Positions 34,488-45,557 of a DNA stretch of 64,000 nt are shown here, piece after piece (the stretch's first letter is position 1; each line of letters starts with the position of its first letter). The position numbers and the translations under genes were made by a program. Source of the stretch: Hyphomicrobiales bacterium (GTDB lineage Bacteria > Pseudomonadota > Alphaproteobacteria > Rhizobiales > Kaistiaceae). The notes beneath the pieces were generated by a model, which saw nothing but the letters and a program-made list of their open reading frames with translations, was not told where the DNA came from and did no database searches. Location: assembly GCA_017305635.1 (NCBI GenBank), contig JAFKKF010000019.1, positions 1 through 64,000 of the forward strand, read 5' to 3'.

Positions 34488-35654
34488 TCAGGCGGGCATC
34501 GCCTTCTCGACCAGCCGGACGAAGTATGACGACCCGAAGGGGATCGCCGCATCGTCGAAGTCGTAGAGCGGGCTGTGCAGGCCGGCGCTGTCGCCATTGC
34601 CGATGAAGATGAAGGCGCCCGGCCGCGCTTCCAGCATGTAGGAAAAATCCTCGCCCGCCATGATCGGCGGCGTCTCGCGATCGACGCGGGCCTCGCCGAC
34701 GATCTCGGACGCGATCTCCGCGGCGAAGGCCGCCTGTTCCGGATGGTTGCGGGTCACCGGATAGTTGCGGTCGTAGTCGACCACGGCGGTCGCGCCATGG
34801 GCCGCCGCAATCTGCGCGGCGATGGCGCGGATGCGCGCGTCGACGAAATCGCGGACCGGCGCGCGCAGCGTGCGAACGGTCCCGGCCACCTCGGCAGCCG
34901 GCACGATGATGTTGTAGGCATCGCCGGCATGGAACCGCGTCGTCGACACCACCGCCGAGTCGAGCGGATCGACGTTGCGCGACACGATCGTCTGCAGCGC
35001 CTGCACCATCGCCGCCCCGACGACGATCGGGTCGACCGTCTCGTGCGGCTTCGCCGCATGGCCGCCGCGCCCGGTGATCGTGATGGTGAACTCGTCGGTC
35101 GAGGCGAGCATCGGGCCGGGATTGATGCCGAAGGTCCCGACCGCCATGCCCGGCATGTTGTGCATGCCGTAGACCTCCTGGATGTTCCAGCGGTCCATCA
35201 GCCCGTCCTCGATCATTGCCTTGCCGCCGCCGCCGCCTTCCTCTGCCGGCTGGAAGACGAGCACCGCGGTGCCGTCGAAATTGCGCGTCTCGGCAAGGTA
35301 GCGCGCCGCGCCGAGCAGCATCGCCATGTGCCCGTCATGGCCGCAGGCATGCATCTTGCCGGGAATGGTCGAGGCATAGTCTGCACCCGTCTCCTCGAGG
35401 AGCGGCAGCGCATCCATGTCGGCACGGAGGCCGACCACCCGGCCGCTTCCGTTGCCCCGGCCGTGGATGACGCCGACCACGCCCGTCCGCCCGATACCGG
35501 TCGTCACCTCGTCGACGCCGAACGCCCTCAGCTTCTCGGCGACCGTCGCCGCCGTCCGGTGCACCTCGTAGAGGATTTCCGGATGCCGGTGCAGGTCGTG
35601 CCGCCAGGCGGCGATGTCGTCGGCCAATTCGGCGAGGCGATTGACGATAGGCAT
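34488..35654 (-). CDS. M20 amidohydrolase (hippurate hydrolase/aminoacylase-like)
   Basis: The 388-residue enzyme has the M20D layout: LHRHPEILYEVHRTA, the metal-binding cluster HACGHDGHMAMLLG, FQPAEEGGGGGKAM with the catalytic Glu, GHAAKPHETVDPI in the lid domain and PPIMAGEDFSYML near the end. It hydrolyses N-acyl amino acids or similar amides with bound divalent metal in the cytoplasm. The start at 35654 gives the family N-terminus; longer frames are noise. It is 16 bases downstream of ureG on the same strand, so it is probably in the ureEFG transcript. Confidence 0.92.
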   Translation of the reverse strand: MPIVNRLAELADDIAAWRHDLHRHPEILYEVHRTAATVAEKLRAFGVDEVTTGIGRTGVVGVIHGRGNGSGRVVGLRADMDALPLLEETGADYASTIPGKMHACGHDGHMAMLLGAARYLAETRNFDGTAVLVFQPAEEGGGGGKAMIEDGLMDRWNIQEVYGMHNMPGMAVGTFGINPGPMLASTDEFTITITGRGGHAAKPHETVDPIVVGAAMVQALQTIVSRNVDPLDSAVVSTTRFHAGDAYNIIVPAAEVAGTVRTLRAPVRDFVDARIRAIAAQIAAAHGATAVVDYDRNYPVTRNHPEQAAFAAEIASEIVGEARVDRETPPIMAGEDFSYMLEARPGAFIFIGNGDSAGLHSPLYDFDDAAIPFGSSYFVRLVEKAMPA

Positions 35655-35670
35655 GGATGCGGCTCGCGGC

Positions 35671-36306
35671 TCAGGCGGCGGGCGCGCGGCGCTGCAGGCC
35701 GCCCGCCCGGACGACGAAGTCGACCACCGCGTCGAGCCCGTCGCCGTTCCGCATGTTGGTGAAGACGAAGGGCCGGCTCGGACGCATCTTCCGCGCGTCG
35801 CGGTCCATGACCTCGAGCGAGGCGCCCACCATCGGCGCGAGGTCGATCTTGTTGATGACGAGGAGGTCAGAGCGCGTGATGCCCGGCCCACCCTTGCGCG
35901 GGATCTTGTCGCCGGCCGCGACGTCGATGACGTAGATGGTAATGTCGGCGAGTTCGGGCGAGAAGGTCGCGGCGAGATTGTCCCCGCCCGACTCGATCAG
36001 GATGACGTCGAGCCCGGGAAAGCGCGTCCTGAGATCCGCCACCGCGGCGAGATTGATCGAGGCATCCTCGCGGATCGCCGTATGCGGGCAGCCGCCCGTC
36101 TCGACGCCGAGGATGCGCTCCGCGGCCAACGCGCCGGAGCGCGTCAGGAACTCGGCATCTTCCTTGGTATAGATGTCGTTGGTGATGGCGGCGATGTCGT
36201 AGTCCTCGCGCAGCCGCTTGCAGAGCCGATCCATCAGTGCCGTCTTTCCCGACCCGACCGGCCCGCCGATGCCGATGCGGAGCGGCCCGTGCGCAGATTT
36301 CGTCAT
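35671..36306 (-). CDS. ureG: Urease accessory GTPase UreG
   Basis: The 211-residue protein has P-loop [15 protein letters not shown], the Ni-binding CPH motif in [33 protein letters not shown] and NKIDLAP (guanine specificity). UreG delivers Ni2+ to urease with GTP hydrolysis, in a complex with UreD and UreF. The ATG overlaps the ureF stop by four bases. Two codons from the C-terminus it ends in an Ala-rich tail of ordinary length. Confidence 0.97.
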   Translation of the reverse strand: MTKSAHGPLRIGIGGPVGSGKTALMDRLCKRLREDYDIAAITNDIYTKEDAEFLTRSGALAAERILGVETGGCPHTAIREDASINLAAVADLRTRFPGLDVILIESGGDNLAATFSPELADITIYVIDVAAGDKIPRKGGPGITRSDLLVINKIDLAPMVGASLEVMDRDARKMRPSRPFVFTNMRNGDGLDAVVDFVVRAGGLQRRAPAA

Positions 36307-37037
36307 GAGCGGAAGAGCCTCGTATACTGGGTTTCGTGCTTCATGCTGGCAATGTCGGCGCGAAGCGCGGCGCCGCCGAGATCGTCGGGCGTGGCGCCTT
36401 CGGCGAACCGCGCCAGCTCCTCTACCATGGGCGCGAGCGCGGCGATGATGCGCTGCCCGTCGGTCTGGCCGATGGGGATTGCGCGCACGCCGGCCGAGAC
36501 GAGGTTGGCGACGAAGCCGCCGGCAAAGGCGGCAAGCGCCGGGCGAAGCGGCACGCCTTCGCTCGCCGCGGCCATCGCCACGGCAACCGGATAGGCGATC
36601 GGCGTGCCGGCGGGGAAAGCTGTCGCGAGGGCCGCCAGCCGCGCATCCGGCCAGGTGGCGGCCACCGTGTCGAGAAAGGCGCGGCCCTGCGCCGTCGTCT
36701 CCAGGTGCCGCTCGCGCGAGGGCTGCAGCGCCGCGGCGAGTTCGGCCACCTCCGCCAGCGCCCGCTGGTCTCCGGCCCGCGCCGCACGCCAGGCGGCAGC
36801 GAAGAGGATCGCGTCGCTCCTCCCACCGCCGTGGCGGAGCACGTCCGCTATCCACGACTGCAGGTCCGCCGGCGTCGTGACCGTCCCGTCCTCGATCGCC
36901 CATTCGAGGCCGTGGCTATAGCTGTAGGCTCCCACCGGAAAAGCAGGCGACAGCCAGGCGAGCAGGCGCTGCAGCGCGGCGATCGCCAGCGGCTTCTCCG
37001 CCGCCGCCATGTCGAAGGCCGGCAGCGGCTCAGTCAT
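36303..37037 (-). CDS. ureF: Urease accessory protein UreF
   Basis: The 244-residue helical protein has the UreF signatures [30 protein letters not shown] and the C-terminal [16 protein letters not shown]. UreF bridges UreD and UreG in the activation complex. Its ATG (37037) lies inside the last codons of ureE (overlap of eight bases). The real start is after the His-coding repeat, and the long upstream extension in this frame is the out-of-frame shadow of that repeat. Confidence 0.95.
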   Translation of the reverse strand: MTEPLPAFDMAAAEKPLAIAALQRLLAWLSPAFPVGAYSYSHGLEWAIEDGTVTTPADLQSWIADVLRHGGGRSDAILFAAAWRAARAGDQRALAEVAELAAALQPSRERHLETTAQGRAFLDTVAATWPDARLAALATAFPAGTPIAYPVAVAMAAASEGVPLRPALAAFAGGFVANLVSAGVRAIPIGQTDGQRIIAALAPMVEELARFAEGATPDDLGGAALRADIASMKHETQYTRLFRS

Positions 37038-37620
37038 GGTGATGGGAGTGATCGTGACCGTGATCATGGCTGTGACCGTGATCATGATCGTGCGCATGGC
37101 CATGATCGTGGTGGCCATGCTCGTGCCCGGGATGCCCATGATCGTGGTCGTGATGGTCATGCCCATGGTGGTCATGCCCGTGATGGTCATGCCCTCCCTG
37201 GGCATAGGCGCCGCCTTCCGGCTCGAAAGGCGCCCGCACATGCAGCACCGTCGCGCCGAGGCCGCGCAGCATGTCCTCGATCACGTGGTCGCGCCGGATG
37301 AAGATGAAGGCATCGCCGAGCTGCGCCGGCAGGTGGCGGTTTCCGAGATGCCAGGCGATGCGCACCAGATGCGCCGCGTCGCGCGCGATCACCCGGGTCA
37401 GCGGCTCGAAGGCCGCCTTCACCTCGACCAGTTGCCCGTCCTCGAGAGCGAGCAGGTCGCCGTCGCGAAGTGCCCGTGCCTCGGGCAGGTCGAGGAGGAA
37501 TTCGAGCCCGTCCTCGCCCTTCATCGCCACGCGCCGACGATGGCGGGAATCGTGGTCGAGGACCACCGTGTCGACGGGCTTGCCAGCCCCGGCCTCGGCC
37601 AGACGGACGGCGCGGATCAT
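37030..37620 (-). CDS. ureE: Urease nickel metallochaperone UreE with long His-rich tail
   Basis: The 196-residue protein has the UreE N-domain ([33 protein letters not shown]) and the metal-binding C-domain ([18 protein letters not shown] with the conserved His). Residues about 144-196 form a tail with 29 His in 53 residues, coded by an imperfect CATGATCATGG-type repeat. Such tails bind several Ni2+ or other ions. The start is ATG 37620. UreE, UreF and UreG genes overlap in series. Upstream lies a divergent HAD gene, and not ureC as in the usual rhizobial order. Confidence 0.95.
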   Translation of the reverse strand: MIRAVRLAEAGAGKPVDTVVLDHDSRHRRRVAMKGEDGLEFLLDLPEARALRDGDLLALEDGQLVEVKAAFEPLTRVIARDAAHLVRIAWHLGNRHLPAQLGDAFIFIRRDHVIEDMLRGLGATVLHVRAPFEPEGGAYAQGGHDHHGHDHHGHDHHDHDHGHPGHEHGHHDHGHAHDHDHGHSHDHGHDHSHHHD

Positions 37621-37819
37621 GACGGGCACCGCTCGCCGGCGGAACGGGCGAGGATGCGGAAAAGGGGGACCGGACGCCCCGCGCGGCTTGGCTTCTGCAT
37701 GGCCCGCAGTCTAAAGCAATCGCTGCGCCAATGCCACGCGGCCGCTTGCCCGCGACGGCTGGAATTTCTCGCGCCTTCCGGGCAGGATCACGGCCCATCT
37801 CCTTGCAGGGAGCACGCCC

Positions 37820-38539
37820 ATTCCCCGGTTCCGCGGCATCCTCTTCGACAAGGACGGCACGCTCCTCGATTTCGAGGCGACCTGGGCGCCGCTCTACCGG
37901 CGGCTGGCCCTCGACCTCGCCGGCGACGATCCCGAGCGGGCCCAAAGCCTCCTTCTCGCCGGCGGCATGGACCCCGCCACCGGCCGCGTCGTCGCCGGCT
38001 CGATCCTCGGCGCCGGCACGACCCACGACATCGTCGGCCTCTGGTTTCCCGATCTCGCCGAGCCCGAATACAGCGAGATGGTCCGCCGCATAGACACCGA
38101 GTTCCACGCCCACGGCACCGGCGGCTCGGTGCCGGTCCCACGGCTCATCGCCACCATCCAGCGCCTGGTCGAGGACGGCTATGTGCTCGGCGTCGCCACC
38201 AATGACAGCACCCACGCCGCTCGCCATGCCCTTGCCGGCGTCGGCGCCGACACGCACCTGCCGCACGTCTACGGCTATGATTCGGTCCCCAACCCGAAGC
38301 CGGCGCCGGACATCGTCCACGCCTTCGCCGCCGCCGCCGGACTGGCGCCGGCAGAGGTCGTCGTCGTCGGCGACAATCGCCACGACCTCGAAATGGCCCG
38401 CGCCGCGGGCGCCGGCGCGGCCATCGGCGTGCTCACCGGCAATTCCGGCATCGCGGATCTTTCCCCGCTCGCCGACGCGGTCCTGAAGAGCATCGCCGAC
38501 CTGCCTGACTGGCTCGACCGGGTCCGCGACCTCCCCTGA
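37820..38539 (+). CDS. HAD-family phosphatase with probable ATT start
   Basis: The 239-residue product has the HAD motifs: GILFDKDGTLLDF (I, nucleophile Asp), GVATNDSTHAARHA (II), NPKPAPDIVHAFA (III Lys) and VVVVGDNRHDLEMARAAG (IV). It is most like phosphoglycolate-phosphatase-type enzymes. No ATG, GTG or TTG lies in frame between the upstream TAA (37712-37714) and motif I. The codon at 37820, ATT, is preceded by AGGGAG with a spacing of seven bases and gives IPRFRGILFDKDG, where relatives have a Met. A start at the inner ATG (37967) would remove the nucleophile. It is followed by the MATE gene after 11 bases. Confidence 0.78.
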   Translation: MPRFRGILFDKDGTLLDFEATWAPLYRRLALDLAGDDPERAQSLLLAGGMDPATGRVVAGSILGAGTTHDIVGLWFPDLAEPEYSEMVRRIDTEFHAHGTGGSVPVPRLIATIQRLVEDGYVLGVATNDSTHAARHALAGVGADTHLPHVYGYDSVPNPKPAPDIVHAFAAAAGLAPAEVVVVGDNRHDLEMARAAGAGAAIGVLTGNSGIADLSPLADAVLKSIADLPDWLDRVRDLP

Positions 38540-38550
38540 TCGGCAACCTC

Positions 38551-39921
38551 ATGCAGCCAATGCCGGGCCGGCCCACCTATCCCTTCGACGTGCACAGCCG
38601 CGACGTCTGGCGCATCGCGCTGCCCGCCTCCTTCGCCTTCATCACCGAGCCCCTCGTCGGCACCGTCGACGTCACCGTCATCGGCCGCCTCGGCGACCCC
38701 AATCTCCTCGGCGGTCTGGTGCTCGGCGCCGTCGTCTTCGACCTGATCTTTGCCCTCGCCTATTTCCTGCGGGTCGGCACCGCCGGGCTGACGGCGCAAT
38801 CCGTCGGCGCCCGCGATCCGCATGACGGCCTCATGCACCTCGCCCGCGCCGTCGGCCTCGCCGTGGTCATCGGCCTGGCGATGATCCTCCTCTCGCCGCT
38901 CGTGGTGACCCTCGCCGACCATGCGCTCGCTCCGGCGCCGGGAGTTCGCTCCGCCCTTGCCACCTACATCCAGGTTCGCATCCTCGCCGCGCCCTTCGCG
39001 CTGACCAACTACGCCCTCCTCGGCTGGTTCTACGGTCGCGCCGCCGCGCGCACCGGCATGGCGCTGCAGATCGTCATCCACAGCGTCAACATCGCCGCGA
39101 GCCTCCTCTTCGTCTTCGGCTTCGGCTGGGGCGTCGCCGGCGTCGCCGCCGCTGCGGTGCTCGGTGGGACTACCGCCGCGATCATCGGCCTCGTCATCGC
39201 CACCCGCCATTTCGGCGGCGTCCACCGCACCCTCGCCCTCCTCCACCCGCGGGAGCTCTTCGACGCTGCGGCGCTTGCCCGCATGTTCCGCCTCAGCCGC
39301 GACGTCACCATCCGCTCGCTCGCGCTGGTCTTCGCCTATGCCTGGTTCGCCGCGGCGGGCTCGCGCGCCGGCGAGGTGATCCTCTCGGCCAACGCCGTCC
39401 TCCTCAATATCCTGATGATCTCCGGCTTCTTCCTCGACGGCATCGGCCAGGCGGCGGAGCAGCTCTGCGGCAAGTCGGTCGGCGCCAATTGGCGCCCCGC
39501 CTTCGACCGTGCCCTCCGCCTCTCCATGCGCTGGGGCCTCGTCATCGCGGTCGCGCTCGCCGCCGTCTGGTTCCTCGCCGGTGCCGCCTTCATCGATTTC
39601 CTGACCACCAGCCCGGATGTGCGGGAAACCGCTTACCGCTACCTGCCCTTCGCCGCCTGCGCATCGCTCACCGGCATGCCCGCCTTCGTCCTCGATGGCG
39701 TCCTCATCGGCGCGACCCTCAACCGCGTCATGCGGAACGGCATGCTGGTGGCGGTCGCGATCTATCTCGGCGCCGCCTTCATCCTCGAGCGTCTTCTCGG
39801 CAATGCCGGCCTATGGCTCGCGCTTCACGTCTTCTTCGTGTCGCGCGCCGTCCTCTACTGGATCGCCGTCGGGCGGAACCGGCACGGATTGTTCGCCGCG
39901 CCGGCGTCGGACCCGGCGTGA
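38551..39921 (+). CDS. MATE-family efflux transporter (DinF-like)
   Basis: The 456-residue membrane protein has 12 helices and two MatE repeats: IALPASFAFITEPLVGTVDV with TVIGRLGDPNLLGGL in the first half and ANAVLLNILMISGFFLDGIGQAAEQLCG in the second. These are typical of the DinF branch. It exports small molecules against Na+ or H+. It forms a plus-strand pair with the HAD gene inside the urease locus and ends three bases from the ureC stop (convergent). Confidence 0.93.
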   Translation: MQPMPGRPTYPFDVHSRDVWRIALPASFAFITEPLVGTVDVTVIGRLGDPNLLGGLVLGAVVFDLIFALAYFLRVGTAGLTAQSVGARDPHDGLMHLARAVGLAVVIGLAMILLSPLVVTLADHALAPAPGVRSALATYIQVRILAAPFALTNYALLGWFYGRAAARTGMALQIVIHSVNIAASLLFVFGFGWGVAGVAAAAVLGGTTAAIIGLVIATRHFGGVHRTLALLHPRELFDAAALARMFRLSRDVTIRSLALVFAYAWFAAAGSRAGEVILSANAVLLNILMISGFFLDGIGQAAEQLCGKSVGANWRPAFDRALRLSMRWGLVIAVALAAVWFLAGAAFIDFLTTSPDVRETAYRYLPFAACASLTGMPAFVLDGVLIGATLNRVMRNGMLVAVAIYLGAAFILERLLGNAGLWLALHVFFVSRAVLYWIAVGRNRHGLFAAPASDPA

Positions 39922-39924
39922 GGA

Positions 39925-41634
<1,710 letters not shown>

Positions 41635-41637
41635 GGC

Positions 41638-41943
41638 TCAGAGCTTTCCCATGATCTTCTGGTTGAAGCCGTACACCGTCCGCGTGCCGCGATAGGGAAC
41701 GAGGGTGACGACGCGCTTCTGGCCCGGCTCGAAGCGCACCGCCGTGCCGGCGGGGATGTCGAGGCGCATCCCGCGCGTCTTCTCCCGGTCGAAGGCGAGG
41801 CCGGGATTGGTCTCGTAGAAATGATAATGCGAGCCGACCTGGATCGGCCGGTCGCCGGTATTGGCGACCTCCACGGTCACCACCGGCTGGCCGGCATTCA
41901 GCTCGATCTCGCCGGCAGCAGGAAAAATTTCTCCGGGAATCAT
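41638..41943 (-). CDS. ureB: Urease beta subunit UreB
   Basis: The 101-residue protein shows the UreB start [18 protein letters not shown] and [40 protein letters not shown], all typical of the separate small beta subunit of rhizobial ureases. It lies between ureA (10-base gap) and ureC. Confidence 0.97.
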   Translation of the reverse strand: MIPGEIFPAAGEIELNAGQPVVTVEVANTGDRPIQVGSHYHFYETNPGLAFDREKTRGMRLDIPAGTAVRFEPGQKRVVTLVPYRGTRTVYGFNQKIMGKL

Positions 41944-41953
41944 CTCGCGCCCC

Positions 41954-42256
41954 TCAGCGGATCGGATGGTGGACGGTGACGAGCTTCGTTCCGTCCGGGA
42001 ACGTCGCCTCGACCTGCACGTCGTGGATCATGTCGGCAATGCCATCCATCACCTCGGCCCGGGTGACGACGTGGGCGCCGGCCTCCATCAGGTCGGCGAC
42101 CGTTCGACCGTCGCGCGCGCCCTCGACGACGAAGTCGGTGATCAGCGCGATCGCCTCCGGATGGTTCAGCTTGACGCCGCGCTCCAGCCGCTTGCGCGCG
42201 ACGATGGCCGCCATGGCGATCAGCAGCTTGTCCTTCTCGCGTGGTGTCAGGTTCAT
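41954..42256 (-). CDS. ureA: Urease gamma subunit UreA
   Basis: The 100-residue gamma subunit starts [20 protein letters not shown] and has [21 protein letters not shown] and a VTVHHPIR end, as in canonical UreA. It lies seven bases after the ureD stop, so ureDABC is one operon. Confidence 0.97.
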   Translation of the reverse strand: MNLTPREKDKLLIAMAAIVARKRLERGVKLNHPEAIALITDFVVEGARDGRTVADLMEAGAHVVTRAEVMDGIADMIHDVQVEATFPDGTKLVTVHHPIR

Positions 42257-42263
42257 CTTCCCC

Positions 42264-43121
42264 TCAGCAATGCCAGACCCGCGGCATGGGCGCGCCGCGG
42301 AGCTTTTCTATCAGCCGGACGAGATCGAGGCGAAGCACGTCGCCCGCCGGCGCGATCAGCCGCGCGACCAGCATCCCGTTCCAGGCGCTCGCGCCGCCTT
42401 CGCCGAGCCCGTCCGACAGCGCCTCGCGGGCGGCATCGAGGCGCGCCTCGGCATCGGGCGCAACGAGGACGATGGTGGCGAAGGCCCGTGCCCCGCGCGC
42501 CGTCGCCCCGCCCTCGAGGATCGCGGTCGGGTCGCCGTCGAAGCACAGGTTGTCGGCAAAGGCGAGCCTGCCGCCCCGCCGGATGCGCCAGGTCTCGCTG
42601 ACGAAGGCCGTGCGCACCGTCTCGTCCATGGCGGCGCGGCCGAGCACGAAGGATTCGGCCATGAGGAGGGTTGCATCGGGCGCCACCTCGGCCGTGAGCC
42701 GGCGTGCCAGCGCCGACCGGTCGAAGAGGATCGTCTCCTGCGGCAGCCAGGCGAGTTCCCCCCGCTCCGCCACGGCCAGATGGTTCTCCACTGTCGCTAT
42801 CCCGTCGGAGCGCCGATAGATGCGCTCCGCCGCCTGGCCCGTAACGATCGCACGAGCGACGGCCCCGACGCGCACTTCGTAGCGGAGATGGTCGCCGCCG
42901 GTGATCCCGCCGGCCGTGTTGAGGAGCACGGCCTCGAGCGGCTCGCCCGCCCCCACCCGCGGCAGGCGCATCTTGGCCGCACCCGACTGGAAGAAGGTCT
43001 CCAATCGGTCCTGCCCGCCCTCGCGGCGCACCCCGAGGCTGGCGAGCCCCGCCGACCGCTGGAGACGGGGCACAGCCTCGCCACGCGCACGAGCTTCCGG
43101 AAGGAAAGGAAGAACGGTCAT
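42264..43121 (-). CDS. ureD: Urease accessory protein UreD/UreH
   Basis: The 285-residue protein has the UreD signatures [47 protein letters not shown] and [14 protein letters not shown]. UreD binds the apourease and recruits UreF and UreG. It is the first gene of the structural operon. Its 5' flank (215 bases) faces the penicillin-binding protein gene and contains the likely promoter. Confidence 0.95.
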   Translation of the reverse strand: MTVLPFLPEARARGEAVPRLQRSAGLASLGVRREGGQDRLETFFQSGAAKMRLPRVGAGEPLEAVLLNTAGGITGGDHLRYEVRVGAVARAIVTGQAAERIYRRSDGIATVENHLAVAERGELAWLPQETILFDRSALARRLTAEVAPDATLLMAESFVLGRAAMDETVRTAFVSETWRIRRGGRLAFADNLCFDGDPTAILEGGATARGARAFATIVLVAPDAEARLDAAREALSDGLGEGGASAWNGMLVARLIAPAGDVLRLDLVRLIEKLRGAPMPRVWHC

Positions 43122-43189
43122 CGGCCTCGATCATTCGGTACCGGCCGGCCCCATGCAAGGCCGGCGCCACGGCGAACCCGGGCCCGTCA

Positions 43190-43205
43190 ATGGCGGCGCC
43201 GCCAT
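43190..43205. promoter_or_regulatory. 16-bp perfect palindrome between ureD and carboxypeptidase genes
   Basis: ATGGCGGCGCCGCCAT reads the same on both strands. It is placed 69 bases from the ureD start and 131 bases from the carboxypeptidase start, in a divergent promoter region. It could be a regulator site, but palindromes of GC-rich words are common in this genome. Confidence 0.35.
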
Positions 43206-43335
43206 GCTGCGGCCAAATTTTCGGCAAATGCCGCATCGCGCGCCAAGGCCGGGCGCCACCTTTGCCAGCATGGCGCAGTTGCGCTATGCAGGGCCACCCG
43301 GCCGCGGCGCTGACCGTCATCAAACGAGGCATGCC

Positions 43336-44469
43336 TTGCGCCTATCCTTGACCGCCCTCGCCATCGCCGCCGTCCTCGGGTCGGCCTCCATCGTCAGGGC
43401 GGCGCCCGCCTTCATCGTCGTCGACATGGATTCGGGCACGGTGCTCGGCCAGCGCGATTCAGGCCATATCTGGCATCCGGCCTCGGTCACCAAGCTGATG
43501 ACCGCCTATCTCACCTTCAAGGCGCTGCAATCCGGTCAGATCCGCATGACCTCGCCGGTGATCGTCTCCAAGAATGCGCTCGCCGAGCCGCCCTCCAAGA
43601 TGGGCTTCAAGGTCGGCACCGCGGTCACCGTCGACAATGCTTTGAAGATGGTCCTCGTCCATTCGGCCAACGACATCGCGGTCGCGCTCGCCGAAGCGGT
43701 CGGCGGCAGCGAGGCGCGCTTCGTCGCCGAGATGAATGCCGAGGCGCGCCGTCTCGGCATGGCTTCCACGCACTACGACAATCCGAACGGCCTGCCCTCG
43801 CCGGGGCAATTGACCAATGCCCGCGACCTCGCCGTGCTCGCCCGTGCGGTGTGGACCGACTTCCCGCAATACCGCGCCTATTTCGGCATTCCGGCGATCA
43901 AGGCCGGGCGGAAGGTCCTGCGCTCGGAGAATTCGCTCCTCCTGCGCTATCCCGGCACGGTCGGCATGAAGACCGGCTTCATCTGCGATTCCGGCTTCAA
44001 CATGGTCGCCGCGGCGAGCCGCAACGGCCATACCCTGATGGCCGTGGTGCTCGGCGCCAGCTCCTCGCTGTCGCGCGCCCAGACCGCGGCGAAGCTCCTC
44101 GACATGGGCTTCACCGGCGCCTCCTTCGGTTTCCCGCGCACGTCGCTGGCGAGCTTCCGCGCCGGCCCGCAGCCGGGCCCGGTCGCCAACCTCCATGATG
44201 AGGTCTGCGGCGGCATGCGCATGCCCACCGAGGATGACGACCCGGTCCTCGTCAAGGCCGGCCCGATCACCAATCCGGTCATCGTCTTCACCGGCAAGAC
44301 CGACCCGCTGCCCGGTTCGGCCGGCCTCGCCGCCCCCGTGAAGGCGAGCGCGGATGCCCTGCCGGATACCTCCGGCCCCGCCAAGCCGGTACGGAAAGCC
44401 ATCCCCATGCCACGTCTGCGGCCCTCGGGTTCCGGCGCCGCGGCAAGCGCCGGCACGCTGGTGCAATGA
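43336..44469 (+). CDS. D-alanyl-D-alanine carboxypeptidase (PBP5/6-like)
   Basis: The 377-residue product has a signal peptide, LRLSLTALAIAAVLGSASIV, after a TTG start (43336, GAGG six bases upstream). The serine-peptidase motifs follow: SVTKLM (SxxK), HSAND (SxN) and MKTGF (KTG). The C-terminus is Pro/Ala-rich. It removes the terminal D-Ala of peptidoglycan stem peptides in the periplasm. The stop overlaps the start of the COG0523 GTPase by four bases. Confidence 0.9.
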   Translation: MRLSLTALAIAAVLGSASIVRAAPAFIVVDMDSGTVLGQRDSGHIWHPASVTKLMTAYLTFKALQSGQIRMTSPVIVSKNALAEPPSKMGFKVGTAVTVDNALKMVLVHSANDIAVALAEAVGGSEARFVAEMNAEARRLGMASTHYDNPNGLPSPGQLTNARDLAVLARAVWTDFPQYRAYFGIPAIKAGRKVLRSENSLLLRYPGTVGMKTGFICDSGFNMVAAASRNGHTLMAVVLGASSSLSRAQTAAKLLDMGFTGASFGFPRTSLASFRAGPQPGPVANLHDEVCGGMRMPTEDDDPVLVKAGPITNPVIVFTGKTDPLPGSAGLAAPVKASADALPDTSGPAKPVRKAIPMPRLRPSGSGAAASAGTLVQ

Positions 44470-45503
44470 GCGATGCCGGCTGGCAGCCGGCGCGCCCGCG
44501 GAAGCCGTCCATCCCGCTGACGCTGCTGACCGGCTCCCTCGGCGCCGGCAAGACCACGCTCCTCAACCGGCTCCTCGGCGATCCTGCCTTCGCCGACACC
44601 GCCGTCATCCTCAACGAGTTCGGCGACGTCGCCCTCGACCAGGCAGCCGTCAGCGAGACCGGCGACGGCATCATCGCCCTCGGCCAGGGCTGCGTCTGCT
44701 GCACGGTGCGCGGCGAGCTGGTCGAGGCGCTCGAGCGCCTGCTCCGCGGCCTCGACAACCGCCGCATCGCGGCGATCGCGCGCGTCGTCATCGAGGCCTC
44801 CGGCGACGCCGAGCCGGCGCCCGTCTTCGCCCTCCTGACGCGCCATCCCTACCTGTCCCTCCGCTTCCACCTCGACGGCATCGTCGCCGTCCTCGACGCC
44901 GCCGCGCCGCCTGCCGGCGGCGCCATGCTCCGCCAGCTCGCCGCCGCCGACCGCATCGTGCTCACCCGGACCGACGCAGCTCCCGGCATCGCCGCCCTCC
45001 ATGCACGCCTTACAAGCCTCAATCCCGGCGCCGCCATCCTCGCCGACGACGGGGCCGATGCCGCCGCGCTGACCGGCATCGCCGACGACGTCACCCGCTG
45101 GCTCGCCGTCGATGCCATCGCCGCGCACCGGAGCGCCGATGCCTTCGCCCTCGTCCGCGACGCGGCCTTCACCCGCGGCGCGCTGGAAGCCTTCCTCGAC
45201 GAGGCCGCCACCCGCTTCGGCGACGCGCTTCTCCGCGTGAAGGGGCTCGTCGCGCTCTCCGAATCCCCCGACCGACCCGCCCTGGTCCGTGGCCTCGGCT
45301 CGGTCTTCGCCCTCCCCGTCATCCTTCCCGCCTGGCCCGGCGCCGACCGCCGCACCCGCCTCGCCGTCGCCGCCACCAATCTCGACCGCGCCGCCTTCAC
45401 CGCCCTCTTCGACGCCTATGCCGGCAGCCCGGCCGTCGACACGCCCGACCGCGCCGCGATGATGGACAATCCCCTCGCACTGCCCGGCTTACGCCCCCGC
45501 TGA
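44466..45503 (+). CDS. COG0523 (CobW/YeiR/YjiA-type) GTP-binding metallochaperone
   Basis: The 345-residue GTPase has Walker A GSLGAGKTTLLNRLLGD, ILNEFGDVALDQ, the metal-binding CxCC in GQGCVCCTVRGEL (about residues 75-82) and a C-terminal CobW_C-like domain. Family members insert Zn2+, Co2+ or other metals into client enzymes. It is translationally coupled to a carboxypeptidase and lies near the nickel enzyme urease; a link to either client is only inferred. The expected NKxD of many relatives is VLTRTDAA here. Confidence 0.88.
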   Translation: MSDAGWQPARPRKPSIPLTLLTGSLGAGKTTLLNRLLGDPAFADTAVILNEFGDVALDQAAVSETGDGIIALGQGCVCCTVRGELVEALERLLRGLDNRRIAAIARVVIEASGDAEPAPVFALLTRHPYLSLRFHLDGIVAVLDAAAPPAGGAMLRQLAAADRIVLTRTDAAPGIAALHARLTSLNPGAAILADDGADAAALTGIADDVTRWLAVDAIAAHRSADAFALVRDAAFTRGALEAFLDEAATRFGDALLRVKGLVALSESPDRPALVRGLGSVFALPVILPAWPGADRRTRLAVAATNLDRAAFTALFDAYAGSPAVDTPDRAAMMDNPLALPGLRPR

Positions 45504-45527
45504 CAGCCGCCGGCGAGCCGCTATAAT
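45500..45527 (+). promoter_or_regulatory. Sigma-70 promoter of aldo/keto reductase gene
   Basis: CTGACA (45500-45505) and a consensus TATAAT (45522-45527) are spaced by 16 bases, about 30 bases upstream of the ATG. It overlaps the last codons of the preceding gene. Confidence 0.6.
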
Positions 45528-45557
45528 CGCCGCCCTTCCTCCCCGCATCCGGAGCCC

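Noticed and set aside
37009-38205. 398-codon plus-strand open frame over the UreE tail, beginning with a hydrophobic Met/Val-rich stretch
   Set aside because: The apparent membrane segment is the complement of the His-coding repeat of ureE and not a real protein.
37967-38539. Start of the HAD gene at the inner ATG 37967
   Set aside because: This would delete HAD motif I with the nucleophile Asp, although conserved sequence continues upstream in frame.
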